49,248 bases of DNA from Bacteroidales bacterium (GTDB lineage Bacteria > Bacteroidota > Bacteroidia > Bacteroidales > UBA932). Shown one piece after another: positions 7,240-16,814 of the stretch. Positions within the stretch are counted from its first letter, which is position 1. Each line of letters begins with the position of its first letter. A program made the position numbers and the translations under genes. The notes beneath the pieces were generated by a model. It had not been told where the DNA came from and made no database searches. It saw only the letters and a list, made by a program, of their open reading frames with translations. The stretch is from positions 1 through 49,248 of the forward strand of contig JAGCVW010000022.1 of assembly GCA_017962165.1 (NCBI GenBank). Direction: 5' to 3'.

Positions 7240-9402
7240 ATGAAGATACTGAAACTGACCGTCATAATTGCGCTTGCAGGGGTGCTGGCTTCGTGCGGCA
7301 CAAAAGACGAGCGCGAGGCTTCTGCCCTGGCCCGCAGGGTGATGGGCCCGCACGCCAAATCGATAGTGTTCAAGCAGGTCCCATCCGATACCGACGCCTA
7401 CGAGCTCAGCCAGAAAGGCGCAAAAATCCTTATCAAGGGCAACAACGCCAATTCAATGGCGGTTGGTCTGAACAGATATCTACAGGAGTACTGCCTCGCA
7501 AATGTCAGTTGGTATCATTTCAATCCCATTGAACTTCCGGAAGAACTCCCTTCGATAGAAGTCCCCGTCAGGGCGAAAGCCGAGGTCCCGGCGCGCTTCT
7601 TCCTTAACTACTGCACTTTCGGCTATACTATGCCATGGTGGAAGTGGGAGCAGTGGGAGCGCTTCATCGACTGGATGGCCCTGAACGGAGTGAACATGCC
7701 CCTGGCGATAACCGGTCAGGAAGCGGTCTGGCAGAAGGTCTGGCGCAAATATGGCCTGAGCGACGAACAGATCCGCGCGTTCTTCGTGGGCCCGGCGCAC
7801 CTGCCGTGGCAGAGGATGTGTAACCTCGACCGTTGGCAGGGCCCGCTCCCGCAGGGGTGGATCGACGGGCAGGCGAAGCTGCAGAAGCGGATCCTTAGGC
7901 GGGAGCGGGCGCTGAACATGACGCCTGTGCTTCCAGCATTCGCCGGCCATGTCCCCGCAGAACTCGCCGAAGCCGTACAGGAGCCCATCGACACCTTCCG
8001 CGTCAGCTACTGGGGCGGCTTTGCCGATAAATACCGCTGCACTTTCCTCAGCCCCATGGACCCCATATACTCAAAAATCCAGAAGGACTTCATGGAGGAG
8101 CAGACGAAGCTCTACGGCACCGACCATATCTACGGAGTGGACCCCTTCAACGAAGTGGACGCCCCGTTCTGGGATCCGGAAACCCTGGCAAAAATCTCCA
8201 GCGGCATCTTCGAATCCATGACGGCCGTCGACCCTGATGCGGTCTGGCTCCAGATGGGATGGCTGTTCTGGGCTGACCAGGCTCATTGGACCGACGAAAA
8301 TATCAAGGCCTACCTGACCGCAGTCCCACAGGGAAGAATGATTATACTCGACTACTTCTGCGATGCAACCCAGATATGGAAGCGTACGGAAAGCTTCTAC
8401 GGCCAGCCCTTCATCTGGTGCTATCTCGGCAACTTCGGCGGCATGACCGGCATCGAAGGCGACTTCCACCAGAACGCCGAATGGCTCGCTGAGACTAAAG
8501 CGGGCGCCGGCCCCGGCTTCATAGGCCTCGGCTCCACCCTCGAAGGCTTCGGGGTCAACGAACCCGTCTACGAACATGTCCTCCAGCAGGCCTGGAGCAA
8601 CGCCATGCCGGTCGACGAGTATATCGACAATGTCGCAGACAGGCACCTGGGCTACGCGGACGAAGCGTTCAGAAAGTACTGGCACATCTATGCAGATAAG
8701 GTAAGCGTGACCCATTCCAAGACCTCCAGCTCTAGCATAATCTGCGCCCACCCCAACCTGGAAGACCTCTGGCATTGGACGACGGTCTTCAACCGCGGCT
8801 ACGACCCCAAAGACCTGGAAGATGCGTTGAAGATCCTCGAAACGGTAGACGGCACTTCCGGCTACTTCAACTACGATCTTACAAACGCCCGCCGTCAGGT
8901 CCTCGACAACCGCGCGCTTGTCCTCAGGGACCGTTTCACACAGGCATACAAAGACGGTGACAGGGCGGAGATGGTTGCGGTTGCAGGCGAGTTCCTCAGC
9001 CTTTGCGACGAACTCACGGCACTCCTGAAAACGCGAAAAGAATTCTCCCTTTGCGACTGGATAGGCGATGCCCGCAGCTGGGGTAAGAACCCTCCGGAGA
9101 AAGACTACTACGAGATGAACGCCCGGACCCTGATCAGTGTCTGGGGCGACTCTTTCCACCTCTGCGACTACGCCAACCGCGACTGGGACGGCCTCGTGGA
9201 GACTTATTACAAACCCCGCTGGAAGATGTTCTTCGACGCGGTGCTCGCGGCCTTCGACGCAGGGGAGCCCTTCGTCAACGCCAGGAGTACCGGCTACGTA
9301 GGGACTTCTGCGCAGGGCAGCGCCGAGGGCGTCGAAGGCCGCGCCCTCCAGCTCGACAGGGATATTTGGGACTTCGAATGCCATTGGGCACAGATCAGAT
9401 AG
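7240..9402 (+). CDS. GH89 alpha-N-acetylglucosaminidase, lipoprotein
   Basis: A 720-residue lipoprotein (lipobox VLASC, Cys19). The three NAGLU parts are recognisable: a small N-domain (residues 25-110), a TIM barrel opening FFLNYCTFGYTMPWWKWEQW, and a helical C-terminal domain. The barrel carries IYGVDPFNEVDAP (Glu305, the counterpart of the NAGLU general acid) and GSTLEGFGVNEPVYE (Glu435, the counterpart of the nucleophile). GH89 enzymes release terminal alpha-linked GlcNAc, for example from heparan sulfate, gastric mucin or other alpha-GlcNAc-capped glycans. It is the first gene of a packed run; the next gene starts 2 bp later. The released GlcNAc would feed NagB encoded downstream. Function call is firm, the natural substrate is not. 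Confidence 0.93.
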   Translation: MKILKLTVIIALAGVLASCGTKDEREASALARRVMGPHAKSIVFKQVPSDTDAYELSQKGAKILIKGNNANSMAVGLNRYLQEYCLANVSWYHFNPIELPEELPSIEVPVRAKAEVPARFFLNYCTFGYTMPWWKWEQWERFIDWMALNGVNMPLAITGQEAVWQKVWRKYGLSDEQIRAFFVGPAHLPWQRMCNLDRWQGPLPQGWIDGQAKLQKRILRRERALNMTPVLPAFAGHVPAELAEAVQEPIDTFRVSYWGGFADKYRCTFLSPMDPIYSKIQKDFMEEQTKLYGTDHIYGVDPFNEVDAPFWDPETLAKISSGIFESMTAVDPDAVWLQMGWLFWADQAHWTDENIKAYLTAVPQGRMIILDYFCDATQIWKRTESFYGQPFIWCYLGNFGGMTGIEGDFHQNAEWLAETKAGAGPGFIGLGSTLEGFGVNEPVYEHVLQQAWSNAMPVDEYIDNVADRHLGYADEAFRKYWHIYADKVSVTHSKTSSSSIICAHPNLEDLWHWTTVFNRGYDPKDLEDALKILETVDGTSGYFNYDLTNARRQVLDNRALVLRDRFTQAYKDGDRAEMVAVAGEFLSLCDELTALLKTRKEFSLCDWIGDARSWGKNPPEKDYYEMNARTLISVWGDSFHLCDYANRDWDGLVETYYKPRWKMFFDAVLAAFDAGEPFVNARSTGYVGTSAQGSAEGVEGRALQLDRDIWDFECHWAQIR

Positions 9403-9403
9403 T

Positions 9404-11380
9404 ATGAGAAAAGCAATCATAGCTGCAGCAATAATCGCCATCGTCTCCTCCTGCGCGACTCCGGCAGGGAACACAGTAACTTCCCCCGACGGGGGCCTGA
9501 AGGTTACCGTCGATGCGCCGGACGGCGTGCTCCAGTATACCGTGGTCAAGGACGGCGATACGATTGTCGCCCCATCGCGCCTCGGTTTCGAGCTCATGGG
9601 CGGCAATGTCCTCGGCATCCATACAGAAGTGCTTGAAGTCACTCATTCGAAAGCAGACGAAAAGTGGGAAACCGTCTGGGGCGAGCAGCGCATCATCCGC
9701 GACCGCCACAGCGGCGCGGTCTTCCATACCGCATGGCTGGACATTGAAGTGCGTGTCTTCGACGACGGCCTGGGCTTCCGCTACATCTTCCCCGAAAGCC
9801 TTGGCAATATCGCCATCAAAGACGAGCTCACGGAGTTCCGCTTCACCCGCGCAGACCACACCGCATGGTGGCTGCCGGAGAGCGTGCCCTACTATGAGTC
9901 CTATGCCGACCATACCACCTTCGACAAGATCGACTGTGCGCACACCCCGCTGACCATTACCGGCGCCGACGGCCGCTTCTACACTATCCATGAAGCCGCG
10001 TTGCTCGATTTCGCCAAGATGAACCTGGTCCCGACCGACGCGCAGACCCTGAAGGCCGACCTCGTAAAATGGTCGGACGGGACGGCGGTCTATGTCAGCG
10101 ACACCCGCGTAACCCCATGGCGCACGCTGCTCGTAACCGACCGTGCCGGCGGCCTCGTCGAATCGCGCGTGATGCTCAACCTCAACGAGCCCTGCAAGAT
10201 AGAAGACACCTCCTGGATCAAGCCCGGAAAGTACATCGGCATCTGGTGGATACTGCATAAGTTCCTCTACACCTGGTACTACGATCCCGCCACCCCGGAG
10301 GGCCATGGCGCCACTACCGAAAGGACCATGCGCTACATCGACTTCGCTGCCGACAACAACATCCAGGGCGTGCTGGTCGAGGGCTGGAACCTCGGCTGGA
10401 ACGGCGACTGGACCCGGCTCCCGGCGGCGTTCAGCTTCACCCAGGCCTACCCGGACTACGACTTCGACAAAATCATGAAGTACGCCGCATCCAAGGGCGT
10501 GCAGATGATAATCCACAACGAGACGGCCGCCGATACAGAGAACTATTTCGCCCAGATCGACGACGCGTACGCGCTCTACCAGAGCTACGGCATGCACTAT
10601 GTCAAGACCGGCAACGTCAATGTCTTGATGGACGGCCGCGAGGCCCACGACGGCCAGTACGGAGTGAACAAGCTCCACTGGACCGTGGAGAAGGCGGCCC
10701 AGTACCAGATCTGCATCGACGAACATGAGCCCTGCATCCCGACGGGCGTCTGCCGCACCTGGCCCAACCTCATGACGGGCGAAGCGATTCGTGGGCAGGA
10801 GCACGACGCATGGGAGGTAGACGGCGGAAATAAGCCGGAGCACCAGACCGTGGTACCGTTCATCCGCGGCCTCGCCGGCCCCATGGACTATACCTTCGGC
10901 ACCTTCGATTTCAGCAATCCCGCCAACCCGCAGTGCCGCACCAGGACTACCGTCGCCAAGCAGCTCGCCGAATATGTGGTGATCTACAGCCCGCTGCAGA
11001 TGGCCAACGACGATCCCGCCGCCTACGAGGGCGTGAAAGCCTTCGATTTCATACGCGATGTCCCTACGGACTGGGAGCAGACTAAGGTCATTGACGCGGT
11101 CATAGGCGATTACATCGTCACGGCCCGCCAGGAGCGCGGAGGCAGCGACTGGTTCCTCGGAGCCATCACCGACGAGAACGCAAGGCAGCTCAGTGTGCCA
11201 CTCAGCTTCCTCGGCAAGGGTCGCTGGCTCGCCCAGATCTATGCGGACGCGCCTGATGCCAGTTATGAAAACAACCCCACCGCCGTGGAATACAGCGAGC
11301 GCGAAGTCAGCTCCAAAGACGTGCTTGACCTGAGGCTCGCGACTTCCGGCGGCTGTGCAATAAGATTCATTAAACGATGA
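9404..11380 (+). CDS. GH97 alpha-glucosidase-type (inverting, SusB-like), lipoprotein
   Basis: A 658-residue lipoprotein (lipobox IVSSC, Cys17) with the GH97 N-terminal super-sandwich (SPDGGLKVTV), a TIM barrel and a C-terminal beta domain. GATTERTMRYIDFAA and GVLVEGWNLGW match SusB closely. The acids of the inverting subgroup are present: Glu373 in HNETA, Glu442 in DEHEPCIPTG and Glu466 in RGQEHDAW, the counterparts of SusB Glu439, Glu508 and Glu532. It should be an exo-acting enzyme on alpha-glucosides or a related alpha-linked sugar. It lies 2 bp after the GH89 gene and overlaps the next GH97 by 4 bp (ATGA), so the three are translationally coupled. Confidence 0.92.
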   Translation: MRKAIIAAAIIAIVSSCATPAGNTVTSPDGGLKVTVDAPDGVLQYTVVKDGDTIVAPSRLGFELMGGNVLGIHTEVLEVTHSKADEKWETVWGEQRIIRDRHSGAVFHTAWLDIEVRVFDDGLGFRYIFPESLGNIAIKDELTEFRFTRADHTAWWLPESVPYYESYADHTTFDKIDCAHTPLTITGADGRFYTIHEAALLDFAKMNLVPTDAQTLKADLVKWSDGTAVYVSDTRVTPWRTLLVTDRAGGLVESRVMLNLNEPCKIEDTSWIKPGKYIGIWWILHKFLYTWYYDPATPEGHGATTERTMRYIDFAADNNIQGVLVEGWNLGWNGDWTRLPAAFSFTQAYPDYDFDKIMKYAASKGVQMIIHNETAADTENYFAQIDDAYALYQSYGMHYVKTGNVNVLMDGREAHDGQYGVNKLHWTVEKAAQYQICIDEHEPCIPTGVCRTWPNLMTGEAIRGQEHDAWEVDGGNKPEHQTVVPFIRGLAGPMDYTFGTFDFSNPANPQCRTRTTVAKQLAEYVVIYSPLQMANDDPAAYEGVKAFDFIRDVPTDWEQTKVIDAVIGDYIVTARQERGGSDWFLGAITDENARQLSVPLSFLGKGRWLAQIYADAPDASYENNPTAVEYSEREVSSKDVLDLRLATSGGCAIRFIKR

Positions 11381-13332
11381 GAAAATTAATACTTGTGGCG
11401 CTTGGCCTGGCAGCCGCGGCCGGTCTGTTAGCGAGGGATTATTATGTCTTTTCGCCCGACGGTTCCGTAAGGGTTAAGGTCAGCGACGGCTCGTCGCTCA
11501 TGTGGAGCGTCTCGAAGAACGATGTCAGCGTAGTGGATTCCAGCGCCATCAGCCTTGAGATCAAAGGCAGGGGAGTGCTCGGCCGCGACGCCTTCGTCTC
11601 CGACCTGAGCAGGGTTTACCGCAACGACACGCTTAAGCCTACCGTGCCCACCAAATTCGCTCAGGTGCGCGACCGCTATAATGAACTGACCCTGACGATG
11701 GACGGCGGCTGGTCGCTGGTCCTCAGGGCTTACGACAACGGCGCGGCATACCGCTTCGTGACCGCCTTCAACGGCGATGTCGAAGTGCTCGGCGAGACCT
11801 CCGAGTGGCGCCTGCCTGCAGGGACCAAAGCCTATTGGGCAGGAGAAAAGAACCCCGATTACATCACCCACGCCGAAGCTTTCTTCAAGGAAAGGGTTCT
11901 GGACGAAGTGGGCTCTGACACATATTCGTATCTCCCCCTCAGTGTCAAGACTCCTGACGGCCTGCGCGCAGTAATCACCGAAACAGACCTGTTCGACTAC
12001 CCGAACATGATGCTCAGGACAGGGGACCGCGGCGCTTTGAAGGCTGAATTCCCCCACGTGATCGATGCCTATGAGATGCGTAATGACCGTGACGTCACTG
12101 TCACGAAGCTGGCCGGCTGCATAGCCCGTACCCCGGGCTCGCGAGCCTACCCCTGGAGGGTGCTCTGCATCGGCACCGACCGCGAAATCCTCGAAAACAC
12201 CCTTCCCTGGCAGCTCGCTTCGCCCGAGGTCCCCTTCGACTGGAGCTGGCTGCGTCCCGGCAAGATCAGCTGGGAATGGTGGTCGGGAATCAACGTGTTC
12301 GGAGTGGATTTCAAAGCGGGGGTCAATACGGAGACCTACAAGTATTTCATCGACTTCGCGGCCAAATATGGCCTTGAATATATCCTGCTGGACGAAGGCT
12401 GGTCCGCTTCGACCTCCAATATCTTGGAAGCCCAGCCCGACCTCAAACTTCAGGAGCTCATCGACTATGGCAAGGAGAAGGGAGTCGGAGTTGTTCTATG
12501 GACCCTTTGGACCCCGATGAAGGCCGACCTCGAACATATCCTGGATCAGTATGCCCTCTGGGGTGTGGCAGGCGTGAAGGTCGACTTCATGCAGATGCAG
12601 GACCAGAACATGGTGAACTTCTACGAGGACGTCGCGCGCGAGTGCGCCCGCAGACATCTGCTGGTCGACTTCCATGGCGCCTACAAGCCCGCCGGACTCC
12701 AGCGCAGGTACCCCAACGCCATGACCTTCGAAGGCGTCCACGGCATGGAGCACGACAAGGACTCCGCCGATATTTCCCCGGACCACGACATGGTCCTGCC
12801 GTTCACCCGTATGGTCGCAGGTCCCATGGATTACACGCCCGGCGCGGTGAACAATGCTACAAAAGACGATTACAAACCGCTGTGGTATCACCCGGTGAGC
12901 CAGGGAACCAGAAGCCATCAGGTGGCGCTGTTCGTCGTCTACGAAAGCCCTCTGACCATGCTATGCGACTCCCCATCGAAGTATTATCAGGCTCCGGAGT
13001 ACACTGAGTATCTGTCCAAGATCCCCACCGTCTGGGTGGAGACCGTGGCCCAGGAAGCTGCGGCAGGTGAGTATCTGCTCCTGTCCCGCAAGACTGCCGA
13101 CGGGCGCTGGTATTCCGCAGGTCTTACCAACTGGACAGGCCGTGAACTTACCCTCGATACCTCCTTCCTCGGAGAAGGCGAGTGGACAGTACGCATCCAC
13201 CGCGACGGCCCCAACGCCGACACCTGGGCGGAAGATTATAAAATTGAAACATTTACGATAGACGCCGGCGACGAACTTGCAGTAAAGATGGCCTGCGGCG
13301 GCGGCTGGGTTGCCGAATTCACTAAAAAATGA
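11377..13332 (+). CDS. GH97 alpha-galactosidase-type (retaining), exported
   Basis: A 651-residue protein with a cleavable signal (GLAAAAGLLARDYY). It has the GH97 N-domain (FSPDGSVRVKVS), barrel and C-domain. In the barrel, ILLDEGWSAS and GVAGVKVDFMQMQ place Asp403 as the nucleophile of the retaining subgroup, like the alpha-galactosidase BtGH97b, and FEGVHGMEHDK supplies the acid/base (Glu452). The glutamates of the inverting group are absent. It therefore differs in mechanism and probably in sugar from the GH97 encoded just upstream. It overlaps that gene by 4 bp and the next by 4 bp. Confidence 0.92.
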   Translation: MRKLILVALGLAAAAGLLARDYYVFSPDGSVRVKVSDGSSLMWSVSKNDVSVVDSSAISLEIKGRGVLGRDAFVSDLSRVYRNDTLKPTVPTKFAQVRDRYNELTLTMDGGWSLVLRAYDNGAAYRFVTAFNGDVEVLGETSEWRLPAGTKAYWAGEKNPDYITHAEAFFKERVLDEVGSDTYSYLPLSVKTPDGLRAVITETDLFDYPNMMLRTGDRGALKAEFPHVIDAYEMRNDRDVTVTKLAGCIARTPGSRAYPWRVLCIGTDREILENTLPWQLASPEVPFDWSWLRPGKISWEWWSGINVFGVDFKAGVNTETYKYFIDFAAKYGLEYILLDEGWSASTSNILEAQPDLKLQELIDYGKEKGVGVVLWTLWTPMKADLEHILDQYALWGVAGVKVDFMQMQDQNMVNFYEDVARECARRHLLVDFHGAYKPAGLQRRYPNAMTFEGVHGMEHDKDSADISPDHDMVLPFTRMVAGPMDYTPGAVNNATKDDYKPLWYHPVSQGTRSHQVALFVVYESPLTMLCDSPSKYYQAPEYTEYLSKIPTVWVETVAQEAAAGEYLLLSRKTADGRWYSAGLTNWTGRELTLDTSFLGEGEWTVRIHRDGPNADTWAEDYKIETFTIDAGDELAVKMACGGGWVAEFTKK

Positions 13333-16300
13333 TGAAAAAAATATTTTTCGGTCTGTTTGCGCTGCTTCTGGGCGCTAATCTGTATGCCTCGTCGTTCGTG
13401 GTGAGCGGCCACGTCCTCGACCAGGGCGGGAAGCCGGTGGCCGACGTAAAGGTGACCGACGGATTCCGCTTTGTCCGTACGGACCAGAACGGAGCTTATG
13501 AGATCGACGTCCACGACGACGCGACCTTCGTATATCTTACCGTCCCGGCCGGTTACGAGACCCCGGAATGGCACGGCGCTCCGCTGTTCTACCGCGAGCT
13601 TGACCGCACCGGAAAGGGCCAGTCGGTGGATTTCAGCCTTGTTAAGACGGGCGTGGACGAGACGCGCCACATCTTCATGGTCTGGGCCGATGTCCAGGTC
13701 TACGAAGAGGAAGAGATAGAGTATGTGAAGAAGGCGGCAGAGGACGCGGCGCAGGTCGCAGACGAAGCGGGTGTGCCCGCTTTCGGAGTGTCCTGCGGCG
13801 ATATCACCGGCGACTGGTGGAGCGGAATGTCACTCGATATCCAGAAGGCTACCGCCCAGGCGGGATTCCCCTTCTTCACCCTCATGGGCAACCACGACTA
13901 CAAGGGCGACGCCCAGACAAACGAAGACTCCAAAAAGCTCTACACGGATCTTTACGGGCCCACCTACTACTCTTTCGACAAGGGCATGGCCCACTACATA
14001 GTGATCGACGACGTGTTCAACTACACCCGCCACTATATAGGCTACATCGAGAAGCATCAGCTGGAGTGGATCAGGCGCGATCTCGCCGATGTGCCGGCAG
14101 GCGGCCTCGTGGTTCTGTTCTCCCATATCCCCACCTACAGCTGGGCTGCGACTGAAGACAACTGGAAGGACGAACAGTTCAACAACATCCTTACGAACCG
14201 CCAGGCCCTCTACGACATCCTGAAGCCTTACGACGCCCACATCTGTTCTGCGCACAAGCATTTCGCGGAGAACTATGAGATAGCTCCGGGCCTGATGGAG
14301 CACAATGCTGCCCCGCTCAGCGGCCTGTTCTGGCAGGCGCTTATCGCCGCCGACGGAGTGCCGTGGGGCTACTATGTTTACGAAGTCGACGGATCCAATC
14401 TTAAATGGTACTTCAAGCCGGTCGGTCTCCCGCGCGAGACACAGTTCAGCGCATACCGTGTGGGCGAAGACCCCGAAAAGCGCGACTGCATTGTGGCCAA
14501 TGTCTGGAACTACGACTCGCAGTGGAAGGTCGAATGGAGCGAGAACGGAGTGCCGAAGGGCGCGATGGAGCGCTACACAGGCCACGACCGCGCCATCATG
14601 AAGGATATCCACGACCGCTGCGAAAAGGAATACAAGTGGAAGTACCTCGGCCCGGCAAATTCGGTGCACCTTTTCTGCGCGAAGCCCGAAAGCCCCGACT
14701 CATATGTGGAGATTACCGTTACGGACCGTTTCGGCAACGTCTCGAAGTGGAACAATTCCCGCGAAATCTACAAAGCCGGCGCTTACACCTGGAATTCCGA
14801 CTCGGTAGTCGAAGGCGATAAAGTGGCCAGGGCGCAGAATGTGCCCAAACACCCTGAATTCGGAGTGTATTCCGGCGCAAGCAGGCTGGAGACTTATCTC
14901 TATGACCTGGCCGTCGACGAACTCACCCTCAATAAGGAGAAGGACGGCACCTACAGGACAGGTCAGCTCTGGGCCGGAGTATGGACGCGCGACATCAGCT
15001 ACAGCGCGATTCTCTCGCTTGCCCACCTCGATCCCGAGGCCATGAAGACGTGCCTGCTCAAGAAGGTCGACAAGAAGAACCGCATCATCCAGGACACAGG
15101 CACCGGCGGATCGTGGCCGTGCTCGACCGACCGTGAGGTATGGGCTGCAGCCGCATGGGAAATCTACCTTGAGACCGGCAGCGACGCCTGGCTCAGGCAG
15201 GTCTACCACATCATCCGCCGCAGCCTCGACGCCGACCGTGTGGTCGCATTCAACCCCTCGACAGGTCTTTACCGCGGTGAATCATCGTTCATCGACTGGA
15301 GGGAGCAGAGCTATCCGAGCTGGATGCAGCCGGTCGACATAGCCCAGAGCGAATGCCTCGGCACCAACGCCGTCTTCTACCGCGCGCTCGACGTGCTCTC
15401 GAAGATGGGCGAACGCATAGGCCACAAAAGCGACGCGAAGAAGTACGCCGCTCAGGCCGAGGCCCTCAAGGCCTCTATCAACTCCTGGTTCTGGATGGAG
15501 GACAAGGGCTATTACGCGCAGTTTATTTATGGGCGCAACTCGCGCGTCCTCAGCCCGCGCAGCGAGACTCTCGGCGAGAGCCTCTGCGTGCTTTGGGGCA
15601 TAGCGGACGAGCGCCAGGCTGCGGCGATCCTTGAGAAGATGCCGGTAGCGCCTTACGGCCCGGCAGTCTTCTCGCCCCAGATCGCCGCGCGCGACAGCGC
15701 CTACCACAACAACGCAGTGTGGCCGTTCGTCACTTCCTTCTACGGGAAGGCGGCCGCCATGGCGGGCAACCGCTCCGCGCTGCTCCACGCGCTTGGTTCT
15801 AACGCGCGCGCGGCCGCCGTCTTCGGCTCCCACATGGAGAATTTCGTGGCCTCCGACGGCAGCACCCATACCGCGCTTGATTCGCCCCGCCAGCTCTGGA
15901 GCATAGCTGGCTATATCGGGCTCACCAGGACAGCCCTTCTCGGCCTGAACTACGAGCCGGGCGGCATCCGCTTCGCCCCCGTCGTGCCCGAGTCCATGCT
16001 CGGCGCCCGCAGCCTCAAAGGCCTTAAGTACCGCGGCATGACCCTCGATATCAGCGTCATAGGCGAGGGCTCCATCATCCAGAGCTTCAAGCTCGACGGC
16101 GAAGATGCGGAACCGTTCGTGCCGAACAACCTTACCGGCGCGCACAGCGTCGAAATCACCATGGGCAGCGACTATTACGCCGCTCCCGACAAGGTGACCG
16201 TGCTGCCCGTGCAGTTCGACATTGATTTCCCGCGAGCTGTTATCGACGGCGGCATGCTCGTCTGGAAACCCGTCGAGGGTGCATCCGGCTACACTGTCCT

Positions 16301-16811
16301 GCTGGACGGCGCCAGGGTGGGCGAGACCGCCGCGACTTCGTTCGAGCTTTCGGAGCCCGGCGAGTATGTGGTCATCGCCCGGACCATCGGAGGGACCCAC
16401 TCCTTCATGAGCGAGCCCGTCCGCTATGGCCTCGTAGACATCGAGATCCCCTGCGAAGCGTTGCTCGGCTCAAGGCGCGGCTCCCAGCTGAAGGTGGTGC
16501 TTATCGCCCCCGTCACGGGAACCTACTGGCTCGACTTCAATTATTCGAACGGCAACGGCGACCTTACCACCCATCAGAAGTGCGCAACCCGCGCGCTGTA
16601 TATCGACGGCAAGAAGGTCGATTCGATCGTGATGCCGCAGAGGGGCACCGACTGGAACGAAGCAGGTTGGACCAATAGCGTCAAGCTCGACCTCACTTCC
16701 GGAGAGCACACCTTCGAGCTCAAGTATGTCGACGAAACCATCAACATGGACATCGACACCGATACCGCGTTTATCCACTCACTCAGATTATCATACAAAA
16801 ACAAGGAATAA
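13329..16811 (+). CDS. metallophosphatase fused to a six-hairpin glycosidase, exported
   Basis: A 1160-residue protein with a signal peptide ending NLYASS. Residues 22-105 are a carboxypeptidase-regulatory-like/MetallophosN domain. Residues 110-330 are a calcineurin-like phosphoesterase with WADVQ (Asp121), CGDITGD (Asp158), MGNHD (Asn188-His189), FSHIP (His266) and SAHKH (His309, His311). Residues 330-480 resemble the MetallophosC domain. From about 500 to 890 a second enzyme begins: WTRDISYSAILSLAHLDPE, SWPCSTDREVWAAAAWEIY and AYHNNAVWPFVTSFYGKAA are typical of (alpha/alpha)6 six-hairpin glycosidases (glycogen-debranching or GH63/GH78-like fold). An Fn3-like domain (970-1040) and a CBM6/35-like beta domain complete it. 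A phosphatase joined to a glycosidase implies a phosphorylated glycan. The glycosidase family is uncertain. Confidence 0.82.
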   Translation: MMKKIFFGLFALLLGANLYASSFVVSGHVLDQGGKPVADVKVTDGFRFVRTDQNGAYEIDVHDDATFVYLTVPAGYETPEWHGAPLFYRELDRTGKGQSVDFSLVKTGVDETRHIFMVWADVQVYEEEEIEYVKKAAEDAAQVADEAGVPAFGVSCGDITGDWWSGMSLDIQKATAQAGFPFFTLMGNHDYKGDAQTNEDSKKLYTDLYGPTYYSFDKGMAHYIVIDDVFNYTRHYIGYIEKHQLEWIRRDLADVPAGGLVVLFSHIPTYSWAATEDNWKDEQFNNILTNRQALYDILKPYDAHICSAHKHFAENYEIAPGLMEHNAAPLSGLFWQALIAADGVPWGYYVYEVDGSNLKWYFKPVGLPRETQFSAYRVGEDPEKRDCIVANVWNYDSQWKVEWSENGVPKGAMERYTGHDRAIMKDIHDRCEKEYKWKYLGPANSVHLFCAKPESPDSYVEITVTDRFGNVSKWNNSREIYKAGAYTWNSDSVVEGDKVARAQNVPKHPEFGVYSGASRLETYLYDLAVDELTLNKEKDGTYRTGQLWAGVWTRDISYSAILSLAHLDPEAMKTCLLKKVDKKNRIIQDTGTGGSWPCSTDREVWAAAAWEIYLETGSDAWLRQVYHIIRRSLDADRVVAFNPSTGLYRGESSFIDWREQSYPSWMQPVDIAQSECLGTNAVFYRALDVLSKMGERIGHKSDAKKYAAQAEALKASINSWFWMEDKGYYAQFIYGRNSRVLSPRSETLGESLCVLWGIADERQAAAILEKMPVAPYGPAVFSPQIAARDSAYHNNAVWPFVTSFYGKAAAMAGNRSALLHALGSNARAAAVFGSHMENFVASDGSTHTALDSPRQLWSIAGYIGLTRTALLGLNYEPGGIRFAPVVPESMLGARSLKGLKYRGMTLDISVIGEGSIIQSFKLDGEDAEPFVPNNLTGAHSVEITMGSDYYAAPDKVTVLPVQFDIDFPRAVIDGGMLVWKPVEGASGYTVLLDGARVGETAATSFELSEPGEYVVIARTIGGTHSFMSEPVRYGLVDIEIPCEALLGSRRGSQLKVVLIAPVTGTYWLDFNYSNGNGDLTTHQKCATRALYIDGKKVDSIVMPQRGTDWNEAGWTNSVKLDLTSGEHTFELKYVDETINMDIDTDTAFIHSLRLSYKNKE

Positions 16812-16814
16812 GCC

